64,000 nucleotides of DNA. It comes from Amycolatopsis azurea DSM 43854 (GTDB taxonomy: Bacteria > Actinomycetota > Actinomycetes > Mycobacteriales > Pseudonocardiaceae). A program made the translations under genes and the position numbers. The notes beneath the pieces are model-generated. The model ran no database searches and was not told where the DNA came from. It saw nothing but the letters and a program-made list of their open reading frames with translations. Each line of letters opens with the position of its first letter. The first letter of the stretch is position 1. The stretch covers positions 18,523 through 82,522 of the forward strand of contig NZ_MUXN01000019.1 in NCBI RefSeq assembly GCF_001995215.1, in the 5' to 3' direction. This document shows positions 48,779 to 57,116 of this stretch, piece by piece.

Positions 48779-50352
48779 ACACGAACGGACTCGGTTTCCT
48801 TCTCGTCGGCGGTGGGGTGCTGGGTGTGGTGGTGTGGCTGCTGCACAAACTCGGCCGCGCCTTGGCCACGATCGCGGAAGTCCTGGCTGCGGCTGCGGTG
48901 GTGTTCATCGCCCTGTGGTCGGCCGTGAAACTGTTGGCGTGGCTGGGAAAACAGGTATTCACGCACTGGCGGACCAGTCTCGGGGTCCTTGCCGTGGTGG
49001 CCTGGTGGCAGTGGCTCGGCTGGCCGTCGCTGGCTATCACCGTGGGTTCGGTCGCGGTGGTGCTGGTGGTGTGGCGGCTGCTCGACGTGGTGTCGTTCGA
49101 CCGGTGCTGCGGCCGGTTCCTGCGGGCGTGGTGGCTGCGCTGGTTCACCTACGCCCGGAAACTTCCGGGCTGGCTGCACGCCTGCGGCCTGTCCATCTCC
49201 GACGGCACCATGCCCGTGGAAGTCACGGTCAACCTCGTCGGCCGTCGCCGGAAGGCTGTCTCCCGTACTGCGGGCGGTGGCACGGCGGTGCAGGTGCCGA
49301 GGGTGCTGGGGGTGAAGTCGGGGCCGTCGTGGGATGAGGTGCGGGTTCGGCTCGTGCCTGGGCAGAAGCCGGAGGATTTCGACGACGCCGCCCGTGCTCT
49401 GGCCGTAGCTCGCAAGGTCACGCGGTGCCAGGTGCGGGAGCTGGAACCCAACGTCGTCTCGCTCGACTTTCAGCGCCGGGACCTCCTCAAAGCCCCGGTG
49501 GACTGCGCGGAGCTGCCCGACCTGGCGGCCGTCAACCCGGTGGATCTGCGGCGGGTGTTCACCGGACGAACTGAGTACGGGCAGAACTGGCGGCTGCCGC
49601 TGACCGGTCCGGGCGCTCACATGCTCGTCGCGGGTGCCACCGGGGCCGGGAAGAACTCCGTGATGTGGTCCCCGCTGGTGTCGGCGGCCTCGGCGATCCG
49701 GGCCGGGACAGTGCGCGTCTCGGGGATCGACCCGAAGGGGATGGAACTCGCCTACGGGCGCGGGATCTTCGCTCGCTACGGCGTCGCGGGGAAGGAAGCG
49801 ATCGAGGTCCTGGACGACCTGCTCGACGGCCTTGAGTCCCGCAAGCGCGAGTTCGCCGGGCGCACCCGTGAGGTGCCGATCTCCACCGACTACCCGTTGG
49901 AGGTGCTGGAGTTCGACGAGATCGGCGCGCTGACCAAGTACACCGACCGCAAGACCCGCGAAGCCATCGTCGAACGCGTCGCCATTCTGACGACGCAAGG
50001 TCGGGCGCTGGGCTACACAGTGCGTGGCTACGTGCAGGAGCCGACGAAGGACACGGTTCCGGTTCGGGAGCTGTTCCCGCGCCGGGTGTGTCTGCGCGTC
50101 ACCTCGAAGACGCACGTCGGGATGGTCCTCGGCGACGGCGCCTATGAACGGGGCGCGTGGGCGAACCGGATCGAGGAGTCGGCTGCGGGCGTCGGCTACA
50201 TCTGGGGCGAGGGCATCCGCGAACCGCTTCGGGTTCGGGCTGGTTGGGTGCCGGACGAGACGGTCAAGGCGTTGGAGACCTACGTGACCAACGGCGGTGC
50301 ACACGTGATCGACCTTCCTGTCCGCCATGGTGGAGAGGAGGTAGCGGCGTGA
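48775..50352 (+). CDS. traSA: FtsK/SpoIIIE-type DNA translocase (TraSA-like transfer protein)
   Basis: The 525-residue protein has two hydrophobic regions at the N-terminus (LGFLLVGGGVLGVVVWLLH, VLAVVAWWQWLGW and neighbours to about residue 110), then a cytosolic motor domain. Walker A is GATGAGKNS (about 287-295, with Asn before Ser as in many AICE Tra proteins) and Walker B VLEFDEIGAL (about 378). The sensor-like region is ILTTQGRALGYTVRGYVQEP. It would pump double-stranded DNA between cells at mycelial contact. It overlaps its neighbours on both sides. Confidence 0.88.
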   Translation: MNTNGLGFLLVGGGVLGVVVWLLHKLGRALATIAEVLAAAAVVFIALWSAVKLLAWLGKQVFTHWRTSLGVLAVVAWWQWLGWPSLAITVGSVAVVLVVWRLLDVVSFDRCCGRFLRAWWLRWFTYARKLPGWLHACGLSISDGTMPVEVTVNLVGRRRKAVSRTAGGGTAVQVPRVLGVKSGPSWDEVRVRLVPGQKPEDFDDAARALAVARKVTRCQVRELEPNVVSLDFQRRDLLKAPVDCAELPDLAAVNPVDLRRVFTGRTEYGQNWRLPLTGPGAHMLVAGATGAGKNSVMWSPLVSAASAIRAGTVRVSGIDPKGMELAYGRGIFARYGVAGKEAIEVLDDLLDGLESRKREFAGRTREVPISTDYPLEVLEFDEIGALTKYTDRKTREAIVERVAILTTQGRALGYTVRGYVQEPTKDTVPVRELFPRRVCLRVTSKTHVGMVLGDGAYERGAWANRIEESAAGVGYIWGEGIREPLRVRAGWVPDETVKALETYVTNGGAHVIDLPVRHGGEEVAA

Positions 50353-50735
50353 ACCGCGTTCTGGTGTTTCTCGATGCGATCCGCGATCACCTCGACTCCC
50401 ACGCCTTTCCGTCGGTTGCGTCCGTGCGCGTTGGGATTGGTCCGGACCCGGTGTCTGTCCAGCTCGACACCGACCGTCTGACGGACGTGGCGCGGGGCCT
50501 GGTCGTCTGGGCGGATTCGCTAGAGAACGTGACCGCCTCTATCTGGCGGGTGCCCCATGGCGGCCGTGTGCATCTGGAAGTACAGGGCCGGACTCCCTGC
50601 GGCATCCCGGTCTTGGTCTACGGCGGAGTCCGGTTCGACGAAGCGACCTTCCCGGATCTCCCTGCGGGGATGCGGCAGGAGATGCCGGTGTTCGTGCTGC
50701 GGCAGTGGAACAGCGCTGGGGAGGTGGCAGCGTGA
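50349..50735 (+). CDS. Conserved AICE protein between translocase and replication initiator
   Basis: The 128-residue protein starts at GTG 50349 (GTGA overlap with the translocase stop). Its end overlaps the replication initiator start the same way. It shows VNRVLVFLDAIRDHLDSHAF, VRVGIGPDPVSVQLDTDRLT, and GRVHLEVQGRTPCGIPVLVY, a small alpha/beta protein. No known motif is seen. Its tight coupling on both sides suggests a replication or transfer accessory. Confidence 0.7.
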   Translation: MNRVLVFLDAIRDHLDSHAFPSVASVRVGIGPDPVSVQLDTDRLTDVARGLVVWADSLENVTASIWRVPHGGRVHLEVQGRTPCGIPVLVYGGVRFDEATFPDLPAGMRQEMPVFVLRQWNSAGEVAA

Positions 50736-52354
50736 CAGGTACCAAGGAAGCCGCGGTGACCCCGCCGGCCAACTCGCGGGCCGCTCGGATGCGCGAACCT
50801 CTGGCCTCGGACGTAGTCAAGGCGACCGCTGAGAAGCACGGGGTCTGTGTCCGGCCGTTCACGATGGAAGTCGGGGATACCGAGACCGGTGAACTCCGGT
50901 ACGTTCCCGTCCCCTGCGGCTCGACCGTGGAATCGGTGTGCCTGCCGTGTGCCCGGAAGGCGAAGGCGCTGCGACAGGTTCAGTGCCGCGAGGGCTGGCA
51001 CATCGACACCGAACCGGACTTCACGCCGGAACCACCGACCGAGACACAGACGGAGCTGTTGGCGTTCCGGGCTGACCTGGTCGCGGCCTACCGCGAGGTG
51101 AGCGACCAGGCCGAAGCCGACGAGCTGAGGGAGGAGATCCAGGGCGTCGACGACGAACTTCGGCAACTCGGGATGCGCGGCCGCCTCCCCTCCATCGACC
51201 TGCCCACGAAAAAGGCGGTCAAGCGGTCGACCAAGCGGCGACAGGACGCGCCGAACCTGCCTCGACGCAAGGTCGCCAAGACCACGCTCGGACGGGAGTA
51301 CGCGGGCAAGTTCCGGCCCTCGATGTTCGTCACGCTCACCTGCGACACCTACGGCCCTGTTCGCTCCGATGGTGCTCCGGTGAACCCGGCGACGTATGAC
51401 TACCGGCGGGCGGCTCGGGACGCGGTGCACTTCTCGGCCCTGGTGGACAGGTGGTGGCAGAACCTGCGGCGAGTCGTGGGCTGGGACGCGCAGTACTTCG
51501 CGACCGTGGAGCCTCAACGGCGGGCCGCTCCGCACCTGCACGCGGCGGTCCGGGGATCGGTGCCGCACGACGTGATCCGCCAAGTCACCGAAGCGACCTA
51601 TCACCAGGTGTGGTGGCCTGCGCACGACGAAGTGGTCTATGTCGATCGGATGCCGCTGTGGGACGGCGACCGCAGGGTGTTCGTCGACCCCGACACCCGC
51701 GAACCACTGACCGACTGGGACGACGCTGTTGAAGCCGTGGAAGACCCGGCGCACGTGGTCACCTTCGGCCGCCAGGTGCACTCGAAAGGCATCCTCGGTG
51801 GCTCGGAGGAAGCCGGGCGGCACATCGGCTATCTCACGAAGTACCTCACCAAGTCCACCGGTGAAGTCGTCGAAGCCGACACCGTGCGGCAGAAGGACCA
51901 TCACGACCGGTTGCACGCGGAACTGTCGGTGACACCCTGCTCGCCCCGGTGCGCGGTGTGGCTGCTCTACGGGATCAATCCCAAGGGAGTCAACGGAAAG
52001 ACCACACCAGGACACTGCAAAGGGCGCGCTCATCGGCGGACCACCCTCGGTCTGCCAGGGCGGCGGGTGCTGGTGTCACGAAAGTGGTCAGGGAAGACGC
52101 TCGTCGACCACAAGGCGGACCGGAAGGCGTTCGTCCTGGAGGCACTGGCAGCGGTCGGGATCGAGAAACCCGCACCGGACCCGGCTCGGCTCGTCTGGCG
52201 CAAGGTCGACGCGGGCGACACCAATGTGCCACCTCGGGACCACCTGGTGATGCACGCGATCTCGGAACGGATCACGTGGAAAGCCGAGTACGACAAGGCA
52301 TTACTCGCCGCGCAGAGTCCGCCAGATCTTTCGGCAACTCCGCTGGCAGCTTAG
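50732..52354 (+). CDS. repSA: Rolling-circle replication initiator (RepSA-like, HUH endonuclease)
   Basis: The 540-residue protein has an N-terminal Cys cluster (C62, C70, C73, C85), suggesting a zinc site. The HUH metal motif is H268 and H270 in AAPHLHAAV. The nicking tyrosine is Y367 or Y371 in HIGYLTKYLTK. The block FVTLTCDTYG precedes them as motif 1. It should nick the element's replication origin after excision so that it can be copied as a plasmid. GTG at 50732 overlaps the previous stop. Length and motifs fit the RepSA family of AICEs. Confidence 0.88.
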   Translation: MTGTKEAAVTPPANSRAARMREPLASDVVKATAEKHGVCVRPFTMEVGDTETGELRYVPVPCGSTVESVCLPCARKAKALRQVQCREGWHIDTEPDFTPEPPTETQTELLAFRADLVAAYREVSDQAEADELREEIQGVDDELRQLGMRGRLPSIDLPTKKAVKRSTKRRQDAPNLPRRKVAKTTLGREYAGKFRPSMFVTLTCDTYGPVRSDGAPVNPATYDYRRAARDAVHFSALVDRWWQNLRRVVGWDAQYFATVEPQRRAAPHLHAAVRGSVPHDVIRQVTEATYHQVWWPAHDEVVYVDRMPLWDGDRRVFVDPDTREPLTDWDDAVEAVEDPAHVVTFGRQVHSKGILGGSEEAGRHIGYLTKYLTKSTGEVVEADTVRQKDHHDRLHAELSVTPCSPRCAVWLLYGINPKGVNGKTTPGHCKGRAHRRTTLGLPGRRVLVSRKWSGKTLVDHKADRKAFVLEALAAVGIEKPAPDPARLVWRKVDAGDTNVPPRDHLVMHAISERITWKAEYDKALLAAQSPPDLSATPLAA

Positions 52355-52371
52355 GAACTGGGGGCGAAACC

Positions 52372-52590
52372 GTGGGCAAGAACTATCTGACAGTCGAAGA
52401 AGCAGCCGAGTACCTGAACACGCGTGTCCGGTTCGTGCGGCGGTTGATCGCGGAGCGGCGCGTGGCGTTCCACAAGGTCGGCGTACACGTGCGGTTCGCC
52501 ATCGCTGATCTTGAGGAGTTCATCCAGGCCGGTCGGGTCGAGCCGATCACGCGGGCTTCGGTGATCCGTGACCTCGGAAGGGCGGCCTGA
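52372..52590 (+). CDS. xis: Excisionase (Xis), MerR-like helix-turn-helix
   Basis: The 72-residue protein, GTG at 52372 behind GGGGG, has YLTVEEAAEYLNTRVRFVRR and VAFHKVGVHVRFAIADLEEF, a winged-helix excisionase. It should bend attL/attR DNA so that Int excises the element. It ends 1 bp before the integrase start, an arrangement typical of AICEs. Confidence 0.88.
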   Translation: MGKNYLTVEEAAEYLNTRVRFVRRLIAERRVAFHKVGVHVRFAIADLEEFIQAGRVEPITRASVIRDLGRAA

Positions 52591-52591
52591 C

Positions 52592-53770
52592 ATGGCGAAC
52601 AAGCGAGGACACCGGGGTTTCGGCAATGTCCGACAGCGGGAATCAGGGAAGTGGCAGGCGCGTTATCCGGGGCCGGATGGCCAGATTCGTAACGCTCCCA
52701 ACATGTTCACGAGTAAGCGCACGGCCGAGCAGTGGTTGTCGGTGACCGAAACGCAGATCATGAAAGGCGAGTGGGTCGACCCTGAACGGGCGAAAGTCAA
52801 GCTCGGGCACTATGCGGACCAGTGGATCACGCAGCGGCCCGGCTTGCGTCCGCGCACGGTTGAGTTGTACCGGTGGCTTCTGCTGAAGCACATCGCAGCG
52901 GATCTCGGCGGTGTCGAACTGGGCAAGTTGTCGACGGCGATCATTCGGCAATGGCGTGCGGATCGGCTGGCGGCCGGAGTGTCGGAGTCGGTCACTGCCA
53001 AGGCATACAGGTTGCTCCGGGCGATCCTGACTACGGCGGTCGACGAAGACAAGATCTTGCAGCGGAACCCCTGCCGGGTGCGGGGTGCCGACAAGGAGAA
53101 CCCGGCGGAGCGGCCAATTGTGACCGTTCCGCAGGTGTTCGATCTGGCTGGGCGGATGCCGGAGCGGTTCCGGGCGCTCGTGCTGTTGGCCGCGTTCGCG
53201 TCGCTTCGTTGGGGTGAGGTGTCGGCGCTGCGGCGGTGCGACGTCGCGGAGGATGGGAGCTGGGTCCGGATCTCGCGTGCGCTGGTCGAGGTTCCTGGGC
53301 GTGGGCTGATCGTCGGTCCGCCGAAGTCGAGGGCGGGGGTGCGCACGCTGATCGTTCCGGCGGCGATTCGACGTGACGTCGTGAAGCACCTCGACGAGTT
53401 CGTGAAGCCGGAGCACGACGCGCTGTTGTTCACAGGTGAGCGTGCGGGCAACCCGGTGCGTCGGCCGAACTTCAGCCAGCGGACGAAGTGGACGGAGGTC
53501 GCGGCGAAGATGGGTCTTAAGGGCCTGCACTTCCACGACCTCCGGCACGCGGGGAACATCTGGGCGTCGAAGGCTGGAACGTCGACCAAGGACCTCATGG
53601 CGCGGATGGGGCATGACGACATGCGGGCGGCGCTGATCTACCAGCGGGCGACCAGCGACGCTGATGAACGGATCGCCGATCGGCTGTCGAAGCTCGTCGA
53701 CCAGCACAGGACGGGCAACGTGGATGACGATGACGACGGTCTGAGCGGGCAGCCGGTGCCGGTCGGCTAA
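52592..53770 (+). CDS. int: Tyrosine recombinase integrase
   Basis: The 392-residue protein has an N-terminal arm-binding region (RGHRGFGNVRQRESGKWQAR), a SAM-like core-binding domain (about 68-165), and the catalytic domain with Arg206 in SLRWGE, His315 and Arg318 in HDLRHAG, His341 in GHDD and Tyr350 in LIYQRAT. It is the last gene before attR and about 90 bp from the core, the usual place. It would join the element at tRNA-Gly. Xis is coupled just upstream. Confidence 0.93.
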   Translation: MANKRGHRGFGNVRQRESGKWQARYPGPDGQIRNAPNMFTSKRTAEQWLSVTETQIMKGEWVDPERAKVKLGHYADQWITQRPGLRPRTVELYRWLLLKHIAADLGGVELGKLSTAIIRQWRADRLAAGVSESVTAKAYRLLRAILTTAVDEDKILQRNPCRVRGADKENPAERPIVTVPQVFDLAGRMPERFRALVLLAAFASLRWGEVSALRRCDVAEDGSWVRISRALVEVPGRGLIVGPPKSRAGVRTLIVPAAIRRDVVKHLDEFVKPEHDALLFTGERAGNPVRRPNFSQRTKWTEVAAKMGLKGLHFHDLRHAGNIWASKAGTSTKDLMARMGHDDMRAALIYQRATSDADERIADRLSKLVDQHRTGNVDDDDDGLSGQPVPVG

Positions 53771-53788
53771 TGGCCCATTAATGGCCCA
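53769..53788 (+). repeat. Arm-type integrase repeat, right
   Basis: aatggcccattaatggccca overlaps the int stop (53768-53770). It is the partner of 43912-43931, and an integrase arm-binding role is inferred. Confidence 0.65.
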
Positions 53789-53812
53789 GCCGGAAGATCT
53801 CCCGGTCAAATC

Positions 53813-53857
53813 GAAAGCCCCAGGTCCTAAGTGGACATCCACTGACCTGGGGCTTTC
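53813..53857 (-). terminator. Terminator of tRNA-Gly
   Basis: Arms gaaagccccaggt and acctggggctttc enclose a smaller gtgg/ccac stem. It starts 8 nt after the tRNA 3' end, read leftward. This copy was brought by the element and replaces the displaced chromosomal one (43733-43777). Confidence 0.8.
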
Positions 53858-53858
53858 G

Positions 53859-53905
53859 CGTGAGAGCGGATGACGGGAATCGAACCCGCGTATTCAGCTT
53901 GGGAA
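53859..53905. other. attR core
   Basis: This is the right-hand copy of the 47-bp att identity (see 43779-43825). It covers the 3' half of the intact tRNA-Gly gene; the 5' half (53906-53935) is chromosomal. Confidence 0.92.
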
Positions 53906-53935
53906 GCTGATGTTCTACCATTGAACTACATCCGC
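53865..53935 (-). tRNA. tRNA-Gly (anticodon CCC)
   Basis: The minus strand folds as a cloverleaf: acceptor GCGGATG / CATCCGC, D stem GTTC / GAAC, anticodon stem TCAGC / GCTGA with loop TTCCCAA (anticodon CCC), T arm GCGGG TTCGATT CCCGT, and discriminator U. No encoded CCA. It is the integration target of the element, which regenerates its 3' end. Confidence 0.95.
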
Positions 53936-54011
53936 AGTGCTCGGCCAGCATACATGGCCCGCATCTCCCTCTGCCAAGACCCCACCTCGCCTTGACGGCG
54001 CCACCGAAAGT

Positions 54012-54027
54012 GACAACACTTGTTGTC
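54012..54027. promoter_or_regulatory. Palindromic operator-like site upstream of the MpaB-type gene
   Basis: Seven-base perfect arms gacaaca and tgttgtc flank ct, ending 19 bp before the ATG at 54047. It is typical of TetR-family operators, yet no regulator gene is adjacent. Confidence 0.5.
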
Positions 54028-54046
54028 TACCTCGGAGGTGATCCGG

Positions 54047-55252
54047 ATGGGCGAGCGGCTGCCTGACCCCGAACTGTTCCGTCAAGGCGGGTTCCGGGTC
54101 GCGTCGAGGCTGTTCATCGACGGCGACATCAGGGGCGACGAGCGTCAGGTGGCCCGGCTGCGGGAGTTCGCGCAGCGGGAGGATCCGGCGGCCGACGTGC
54201 TGGTGCCACTGCTGCGGAAAGGCGCCCAAGGCCAGTTCGAACAGGCGCTGCGGCAAGGCATCGACAGCGTCGAGGAGTCGCCGGAGGAACTCCAAGCGTT
54301 CTTTCGCGACGTCGAGGCGACGCCGTACTGGGTCGATCCGGACCGCATCGATCGTGGGGCGCGGGCGATCACGCGCGCCGGGTTGCTCGGGCTCTTCCCG
54401 CTCGGCGACGTTTCGCTGATGGGCGGCTATCTCGCCTCGCGCGCCACTAAGTCGCTCGTCGGCACCGGCGAGATCGAGTACAAGGCGTCACGCCGTCTTG
54501 TCGAGACGGCGACCTGGTGGATCCACGTCACCACGCCGGGCGCGCTGGTGCCCGGCGGGCGCGGGTACGAGTCCGCGTTGCGGGTGCGGATCGTGCACGC
54601 CCACGTCCGCGCGGCCATCAACCGCCGCAAGGACTGGGATTACGCGGCTTGGGACAAGCCGGTCAACCAGGTCCAGACCGCGGGCACGCTCCTGCTCTTC
54701 TCCCTCGTCTACGTCTTCGGCACGCAGCTGCTCGGGCTCCGCTACAGCCCCCGCGAGCGCGCCGACATCCTGCACCTCTGGCGTTATGTCGGCTGGCTGA
54801 TGGGCGTCGACTAGGAACTCCTGCCCGCCGACGAGGAGGACGCCTGGCGGCTGCTGTGGCTGCTCGCCACCACCGAGTTCATCCCCGACGACGACTCCAA
54901 GCGGCTCGCCGCGGCGCTCATGAAGTCCCACGCCGGGATCGGCGAGGGCCGCGGCGCGCTCGGCAAGGTCCTCGCGCACGTGTCGGTCGCGGGGCACGGG
55001 GCGATCAGCAGGCTGCTGCTCGGCAAGACCAACGCCGACTTCCTGGAACTGCCCGACGACCCGATCGCGCAGGCGGCCGTGGTCGCGGTGGCGGGGGTCA
55101 ACTTCGCCGCCGAGACGGTCCGGCGGGTGGTGCCCGGGGCGACCGCGCTCCAGGAGCTGATCGGGGCCGCCGGACGCCGCCACTACCTCCGGCAGGTCAC
55201 CAAGGTCTTCCGGCCCGACACCACCTACGGCAGGCACATGAAGGCCGCTTGA
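54047..55252 (+). pseudogene. MpaB/DUF2236-type oxygenase-like gene split by an in-frame amber codon
   Basis: ATG at 54047 behind GGAGGTGAT opens a protein with RVASRLFIDGDIRGDERQVA, VEATPYWVDPDRIDRGARAI, and TATWWIHVTTPGALVPGGRG, the DUF2236/MpaB look. The frame meets TAG at 54812-54814 right after WRYVGWLMGVD. It then continues with no shift through ELLPADEEDAWRLLWLLATT and QLQ-free helical sequence to TGA at 55252, e.g. TVRRVVPGATALQELIG and VTKVFRPDTTYGRHMKAA. A Glu codon (GAG to TAG) is the likely original. The product would be 401 residues if read through, 255 if not. Family members are thought to be haem-binding oxygenases, with the His in the WWIH region as one candidate ligand. A sequencing error is possible. 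Confidence 0.75.
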
Positions 55253-55265
55253 CTACGCTGAGCGC

Positions 55266-55847
55266 GTGCTCCTCAGCGACCGTGACCTCCGTAAAGAGCT
55301 CGACGCCGGCCGTCTCGGCGTCGACCCGTTCGACCCGACCATGGTCCAGCCGTCGAGCATCGACGTGCGCCTCGACCGCTTCTTCCGCGTGTTCGACAAC
55401 AGCAAGTACACGCATATCGACCCGCAGCTCCAGCAGGACGAGCTGACCTCACTGGTCGAGAAGGAAGGCGAAGACCCCTTCGTCCTCCACCCCGGCGAGT
55501 TCGTGCTGGGCTCGACGTACGAGACGGTCACGCTCGCCGACGATCTCGCCGGCCGCCTGGAGGGCAAGTCCTCCCTCGGCCGCCTCGGCCTGCTCACCCA
55601 CTCCACCGCGGGCTTCATCGACCCCGGCTTCTCCGGCCACATCACCCTCGAACTGTCGAACGTGGCCAACCTGCCGATCACGCTCTGGCCGGGAATGAAG
55701 ATCGGCCAGCTCTGCATCTTCCGCCTGTCCAGCGCGGCGGAGTTCCCGTACGGCTCGAACGAGGCAGGCTCGCGTTACCAGGGGCAGCGGGGACCGACCC
55801 CGAGCCGCGCGTACAAGAACTTCCACCGCGTCGACACCTGGAGGTAG
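55266..55847 (+). CDS. dcd: dCTP deaminase (probably dUMP-forming)
   Basis: The 193-residue trimeric nucleotide enzyme has MLLSDRDLRKELDAGRLGVD, VQPSSIDVRLDRFFRVFDN, GRLEGKSSLGRLGLLTHSTA, and GFIDPGFSGHITLELSN, with the catalytic Glu in ITLELSN. The HSTAGFIDPGF loop is as in actinobacterial bifunctional enzymes that make dUMP straight from dCTP. GTG at 55266 gives the usual first residues. It lies 13 bp after the split MpaB-type gene and could share its transcript. Confidence 0.93.
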   Translation: MLLSDRDLRKELDAGRLGVDPFDPTMVQPSSIDVRLDRFFRVFDNSKYTHIDPQLQQDELTSLVEKEGEDPFVLHPGEFVLGSTYETVTLADDLAGRLEGKSSLGRLGLLTHSTAGFIDPGFSGHITLELSNVANLPITLWPGMKIGQLCIFRLSSAAEFPYGSNEAGSRYQGQRGPTPSRAYKNFHRVDTWR

Positions 55848-55852
55848 CGCGG

Positions 55853-57043
55853 TCAGCCCACCGGGGCTTCCCAGTCGATCCGGTGTCGCCACATGAAGGC
55901 GTTCGGGTCCTCCGAAGGCGGGTTCTTGAACGCCCGCGCGATGAAGAAGTCCCGGATCACCCGCCCGACGGGGCCGACCGCCTTCGCGTCGCCGTTGCGC
56001 TTGCCGCGCTCGACGACGGCCTCGACGCGCTCGCGTCGCAGTCCTTCGTAGACGGCGAGCGCCTTCGGGATCGAGGGCACGTCACGCAGGCATCGCGCCA
56101 GCGTGACGGCGTCCTCGATCGCCATCGCGGCGCCTTGCCCCGCCGCCGGTGAGGTCGCGTGGGCGGCGTCGCCGATGACGACCATCCGGTCCGTCCGCCA
56201 GGTCGGCACGCTCGGGAAGTCGTACGTCGCCCACGGCCGGTAGATCTCCCGCGTCGCGCGCACGATCTCGACGGCCGGTGTGCGGTCCACCGCCAGCCGC
56301 CGGATCAGGTCCTCGCGCCAGGCGTCGCCGGTCATCGCGGCGAGTTCGGCCTGCGCCGGATCCTGCTTGCGGGGCACGTTCGCGAACCACCAGACGCCGC
56401 CGTCCGGGTGGACGACGTGCGAGAAGAACAGCCGCTTGCCGAAGGTCATGTGCATGACGCCGGGTTCGTCGTCCAGCCGCAGGCCCTCGGCCAGCCCGCC
56501 GGTGTTCAGCAGCGGCACGTAGCGCGGTGACGGCGCCCGCGGGTCGATGATCTCCCGCACCCGCGACCGGAGCCCGTCCGCGCCGATCAGCAGGTCGCCG
56601 TCGGACGATGAGCCGTCCGCGAACGTCGCGAGCACGCCGCCGCCGGTGTCTCGCGCGTCGGCCAAACGCTTGCCGTAGCGGACCTCGATGCCGCGTCTGA
56701 CGGCCTCGTCGCGAAGGGCGACGTACAGGTCGGAGCGCAGCACGGTCTGGCTCACGGTGCCGTCCTCGAGCTGCCCGCCGAGCGCGAAGTCCGCCAGTTC
56801 ACGCCCGTTCCCCAGGTGCATCTTGATCCGGGGCGTGTCGAATCCCAGGTCCTTGACCAGTCCTTTCAGCCCCAGCGGCGTCAAGGCGTCGAGCCCGTTC
56901 ACCGCAAGGGTCAGGAACGCGCCGACGCCTTCCGCGGTCCGGTCGTACGCCTCGTGGATCACCGGCTCGTGGCCGGTCTCGTGCAGTGCGATCGCCGTGA
57001 TCGTGCCCGCGATACCCCCGCCGGCGATCAGTGCCTTCGCCAT
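55853..57043 (-). CDS. FAD-dependent monooxygenase
   Basis: The 396-residue aromatic-hydroxylase-type flavoprotein has the N-terminal dinucleotide motif KALIAGGGIAGTITAIAL, the middle DG motif DGDLLIGADGLRSRVRE, and the GD motif VVIGDAAHATSPAAGQGA that binds FAD ribityl. It should hydroxylate a hydrophobic or aromatic compound with NAD(P)H. It is divergent from a MarR-type gene, which probably controls it. ATG at 57043 gives the proper Rossmann start; GTG at 57052 is the alternative. Confidence 0.9.
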   Translation of the reverse strand: MAKALIAGGGIAGTITAIALHETGHEPVIHEAYDRTAEGVGAFLTLAVNGLDALTPLGLKGLVKDLGFDTPRIKMHLGNGRELADFALGGQLEDGTVSQTVLRSDLYVALRDEAVRRGIEVRYGKRLADARDTGGGVLATFADGSSSDGDLLIGADGLRSRVREIIDPRAPSPRYVPLLNTGGLAEGLRLDDEPGVMHMTFGKRLFFSHVVHPDGGVWWFANVPRKQDPAQAELAAMTGDAWREDLIRRLAVDRTPAVEIVRATREIYRPWATYDFPSVPTWRTDRMVVIGDAAHATSPAAGQGAAMAIEDAVTLARCLRDVPSIPKALAVYEGLRRERVEAVVERGKRNGDAKAVGPVGRVIRDFFIARAFKNPPSEDPNAFMWRHRIDWEAPVG

Positions 57044-57073
57044 GTCTTTCACCCCATCGAATCTCTTAGAAAC

Positions 57074-57093
57074 TAATTCGTTCTATCGAACTA
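57074..57093. promoter_or_regulatory. MarR-type operator between the monooxygenase and marR genes
   Basis: taattcgttctatcgaacta has arms TAATTCG and CGAACTA (one mismatch) around ttctat, centred in the 73-bp divergent gap. Size and position fit a MarR dimer blocking both promoters. Confidence 0.6.
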
Positions 57094-57116
57094 AAGACTC
57101 CGCTAGGCTGGCCGAC

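Larger units (their letters stand above)
43826..53905. mobile_element. Actinomycete integrative and conjugative element (AICE), 10,080 bp, in tRNA-Gly(CCC)
   Basis: The element is bounded by att repeats and holds the full AICE core in one direction at the right end: conserved small genes, FtsK-type translocase, HUH replication initiator, Xis, Int next to attR. A GntR/KorSA-type repressor is divergent from this block. The left third carries a NYN RNase-like gene, a YdcF-like gene and a non-coding end. The order and the sharing of one operator fit pSAM2/pMEA-type elements. No relaxase or type IV secretion gene is present, as expected for elements that move double-stranded DNA. All core genes look intact, so it may be active. 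Confidence 0.92.

Noticed and set aside
21600..54814. Amber codons at 21600 and 54812 as evidence of a recoded stop
   Set aside because: TAG is used as a normal stop elsewhere in the window, e.g. at 18234-18236 and 52352-52354; the first break also has a lost 3' end, typical of decay.
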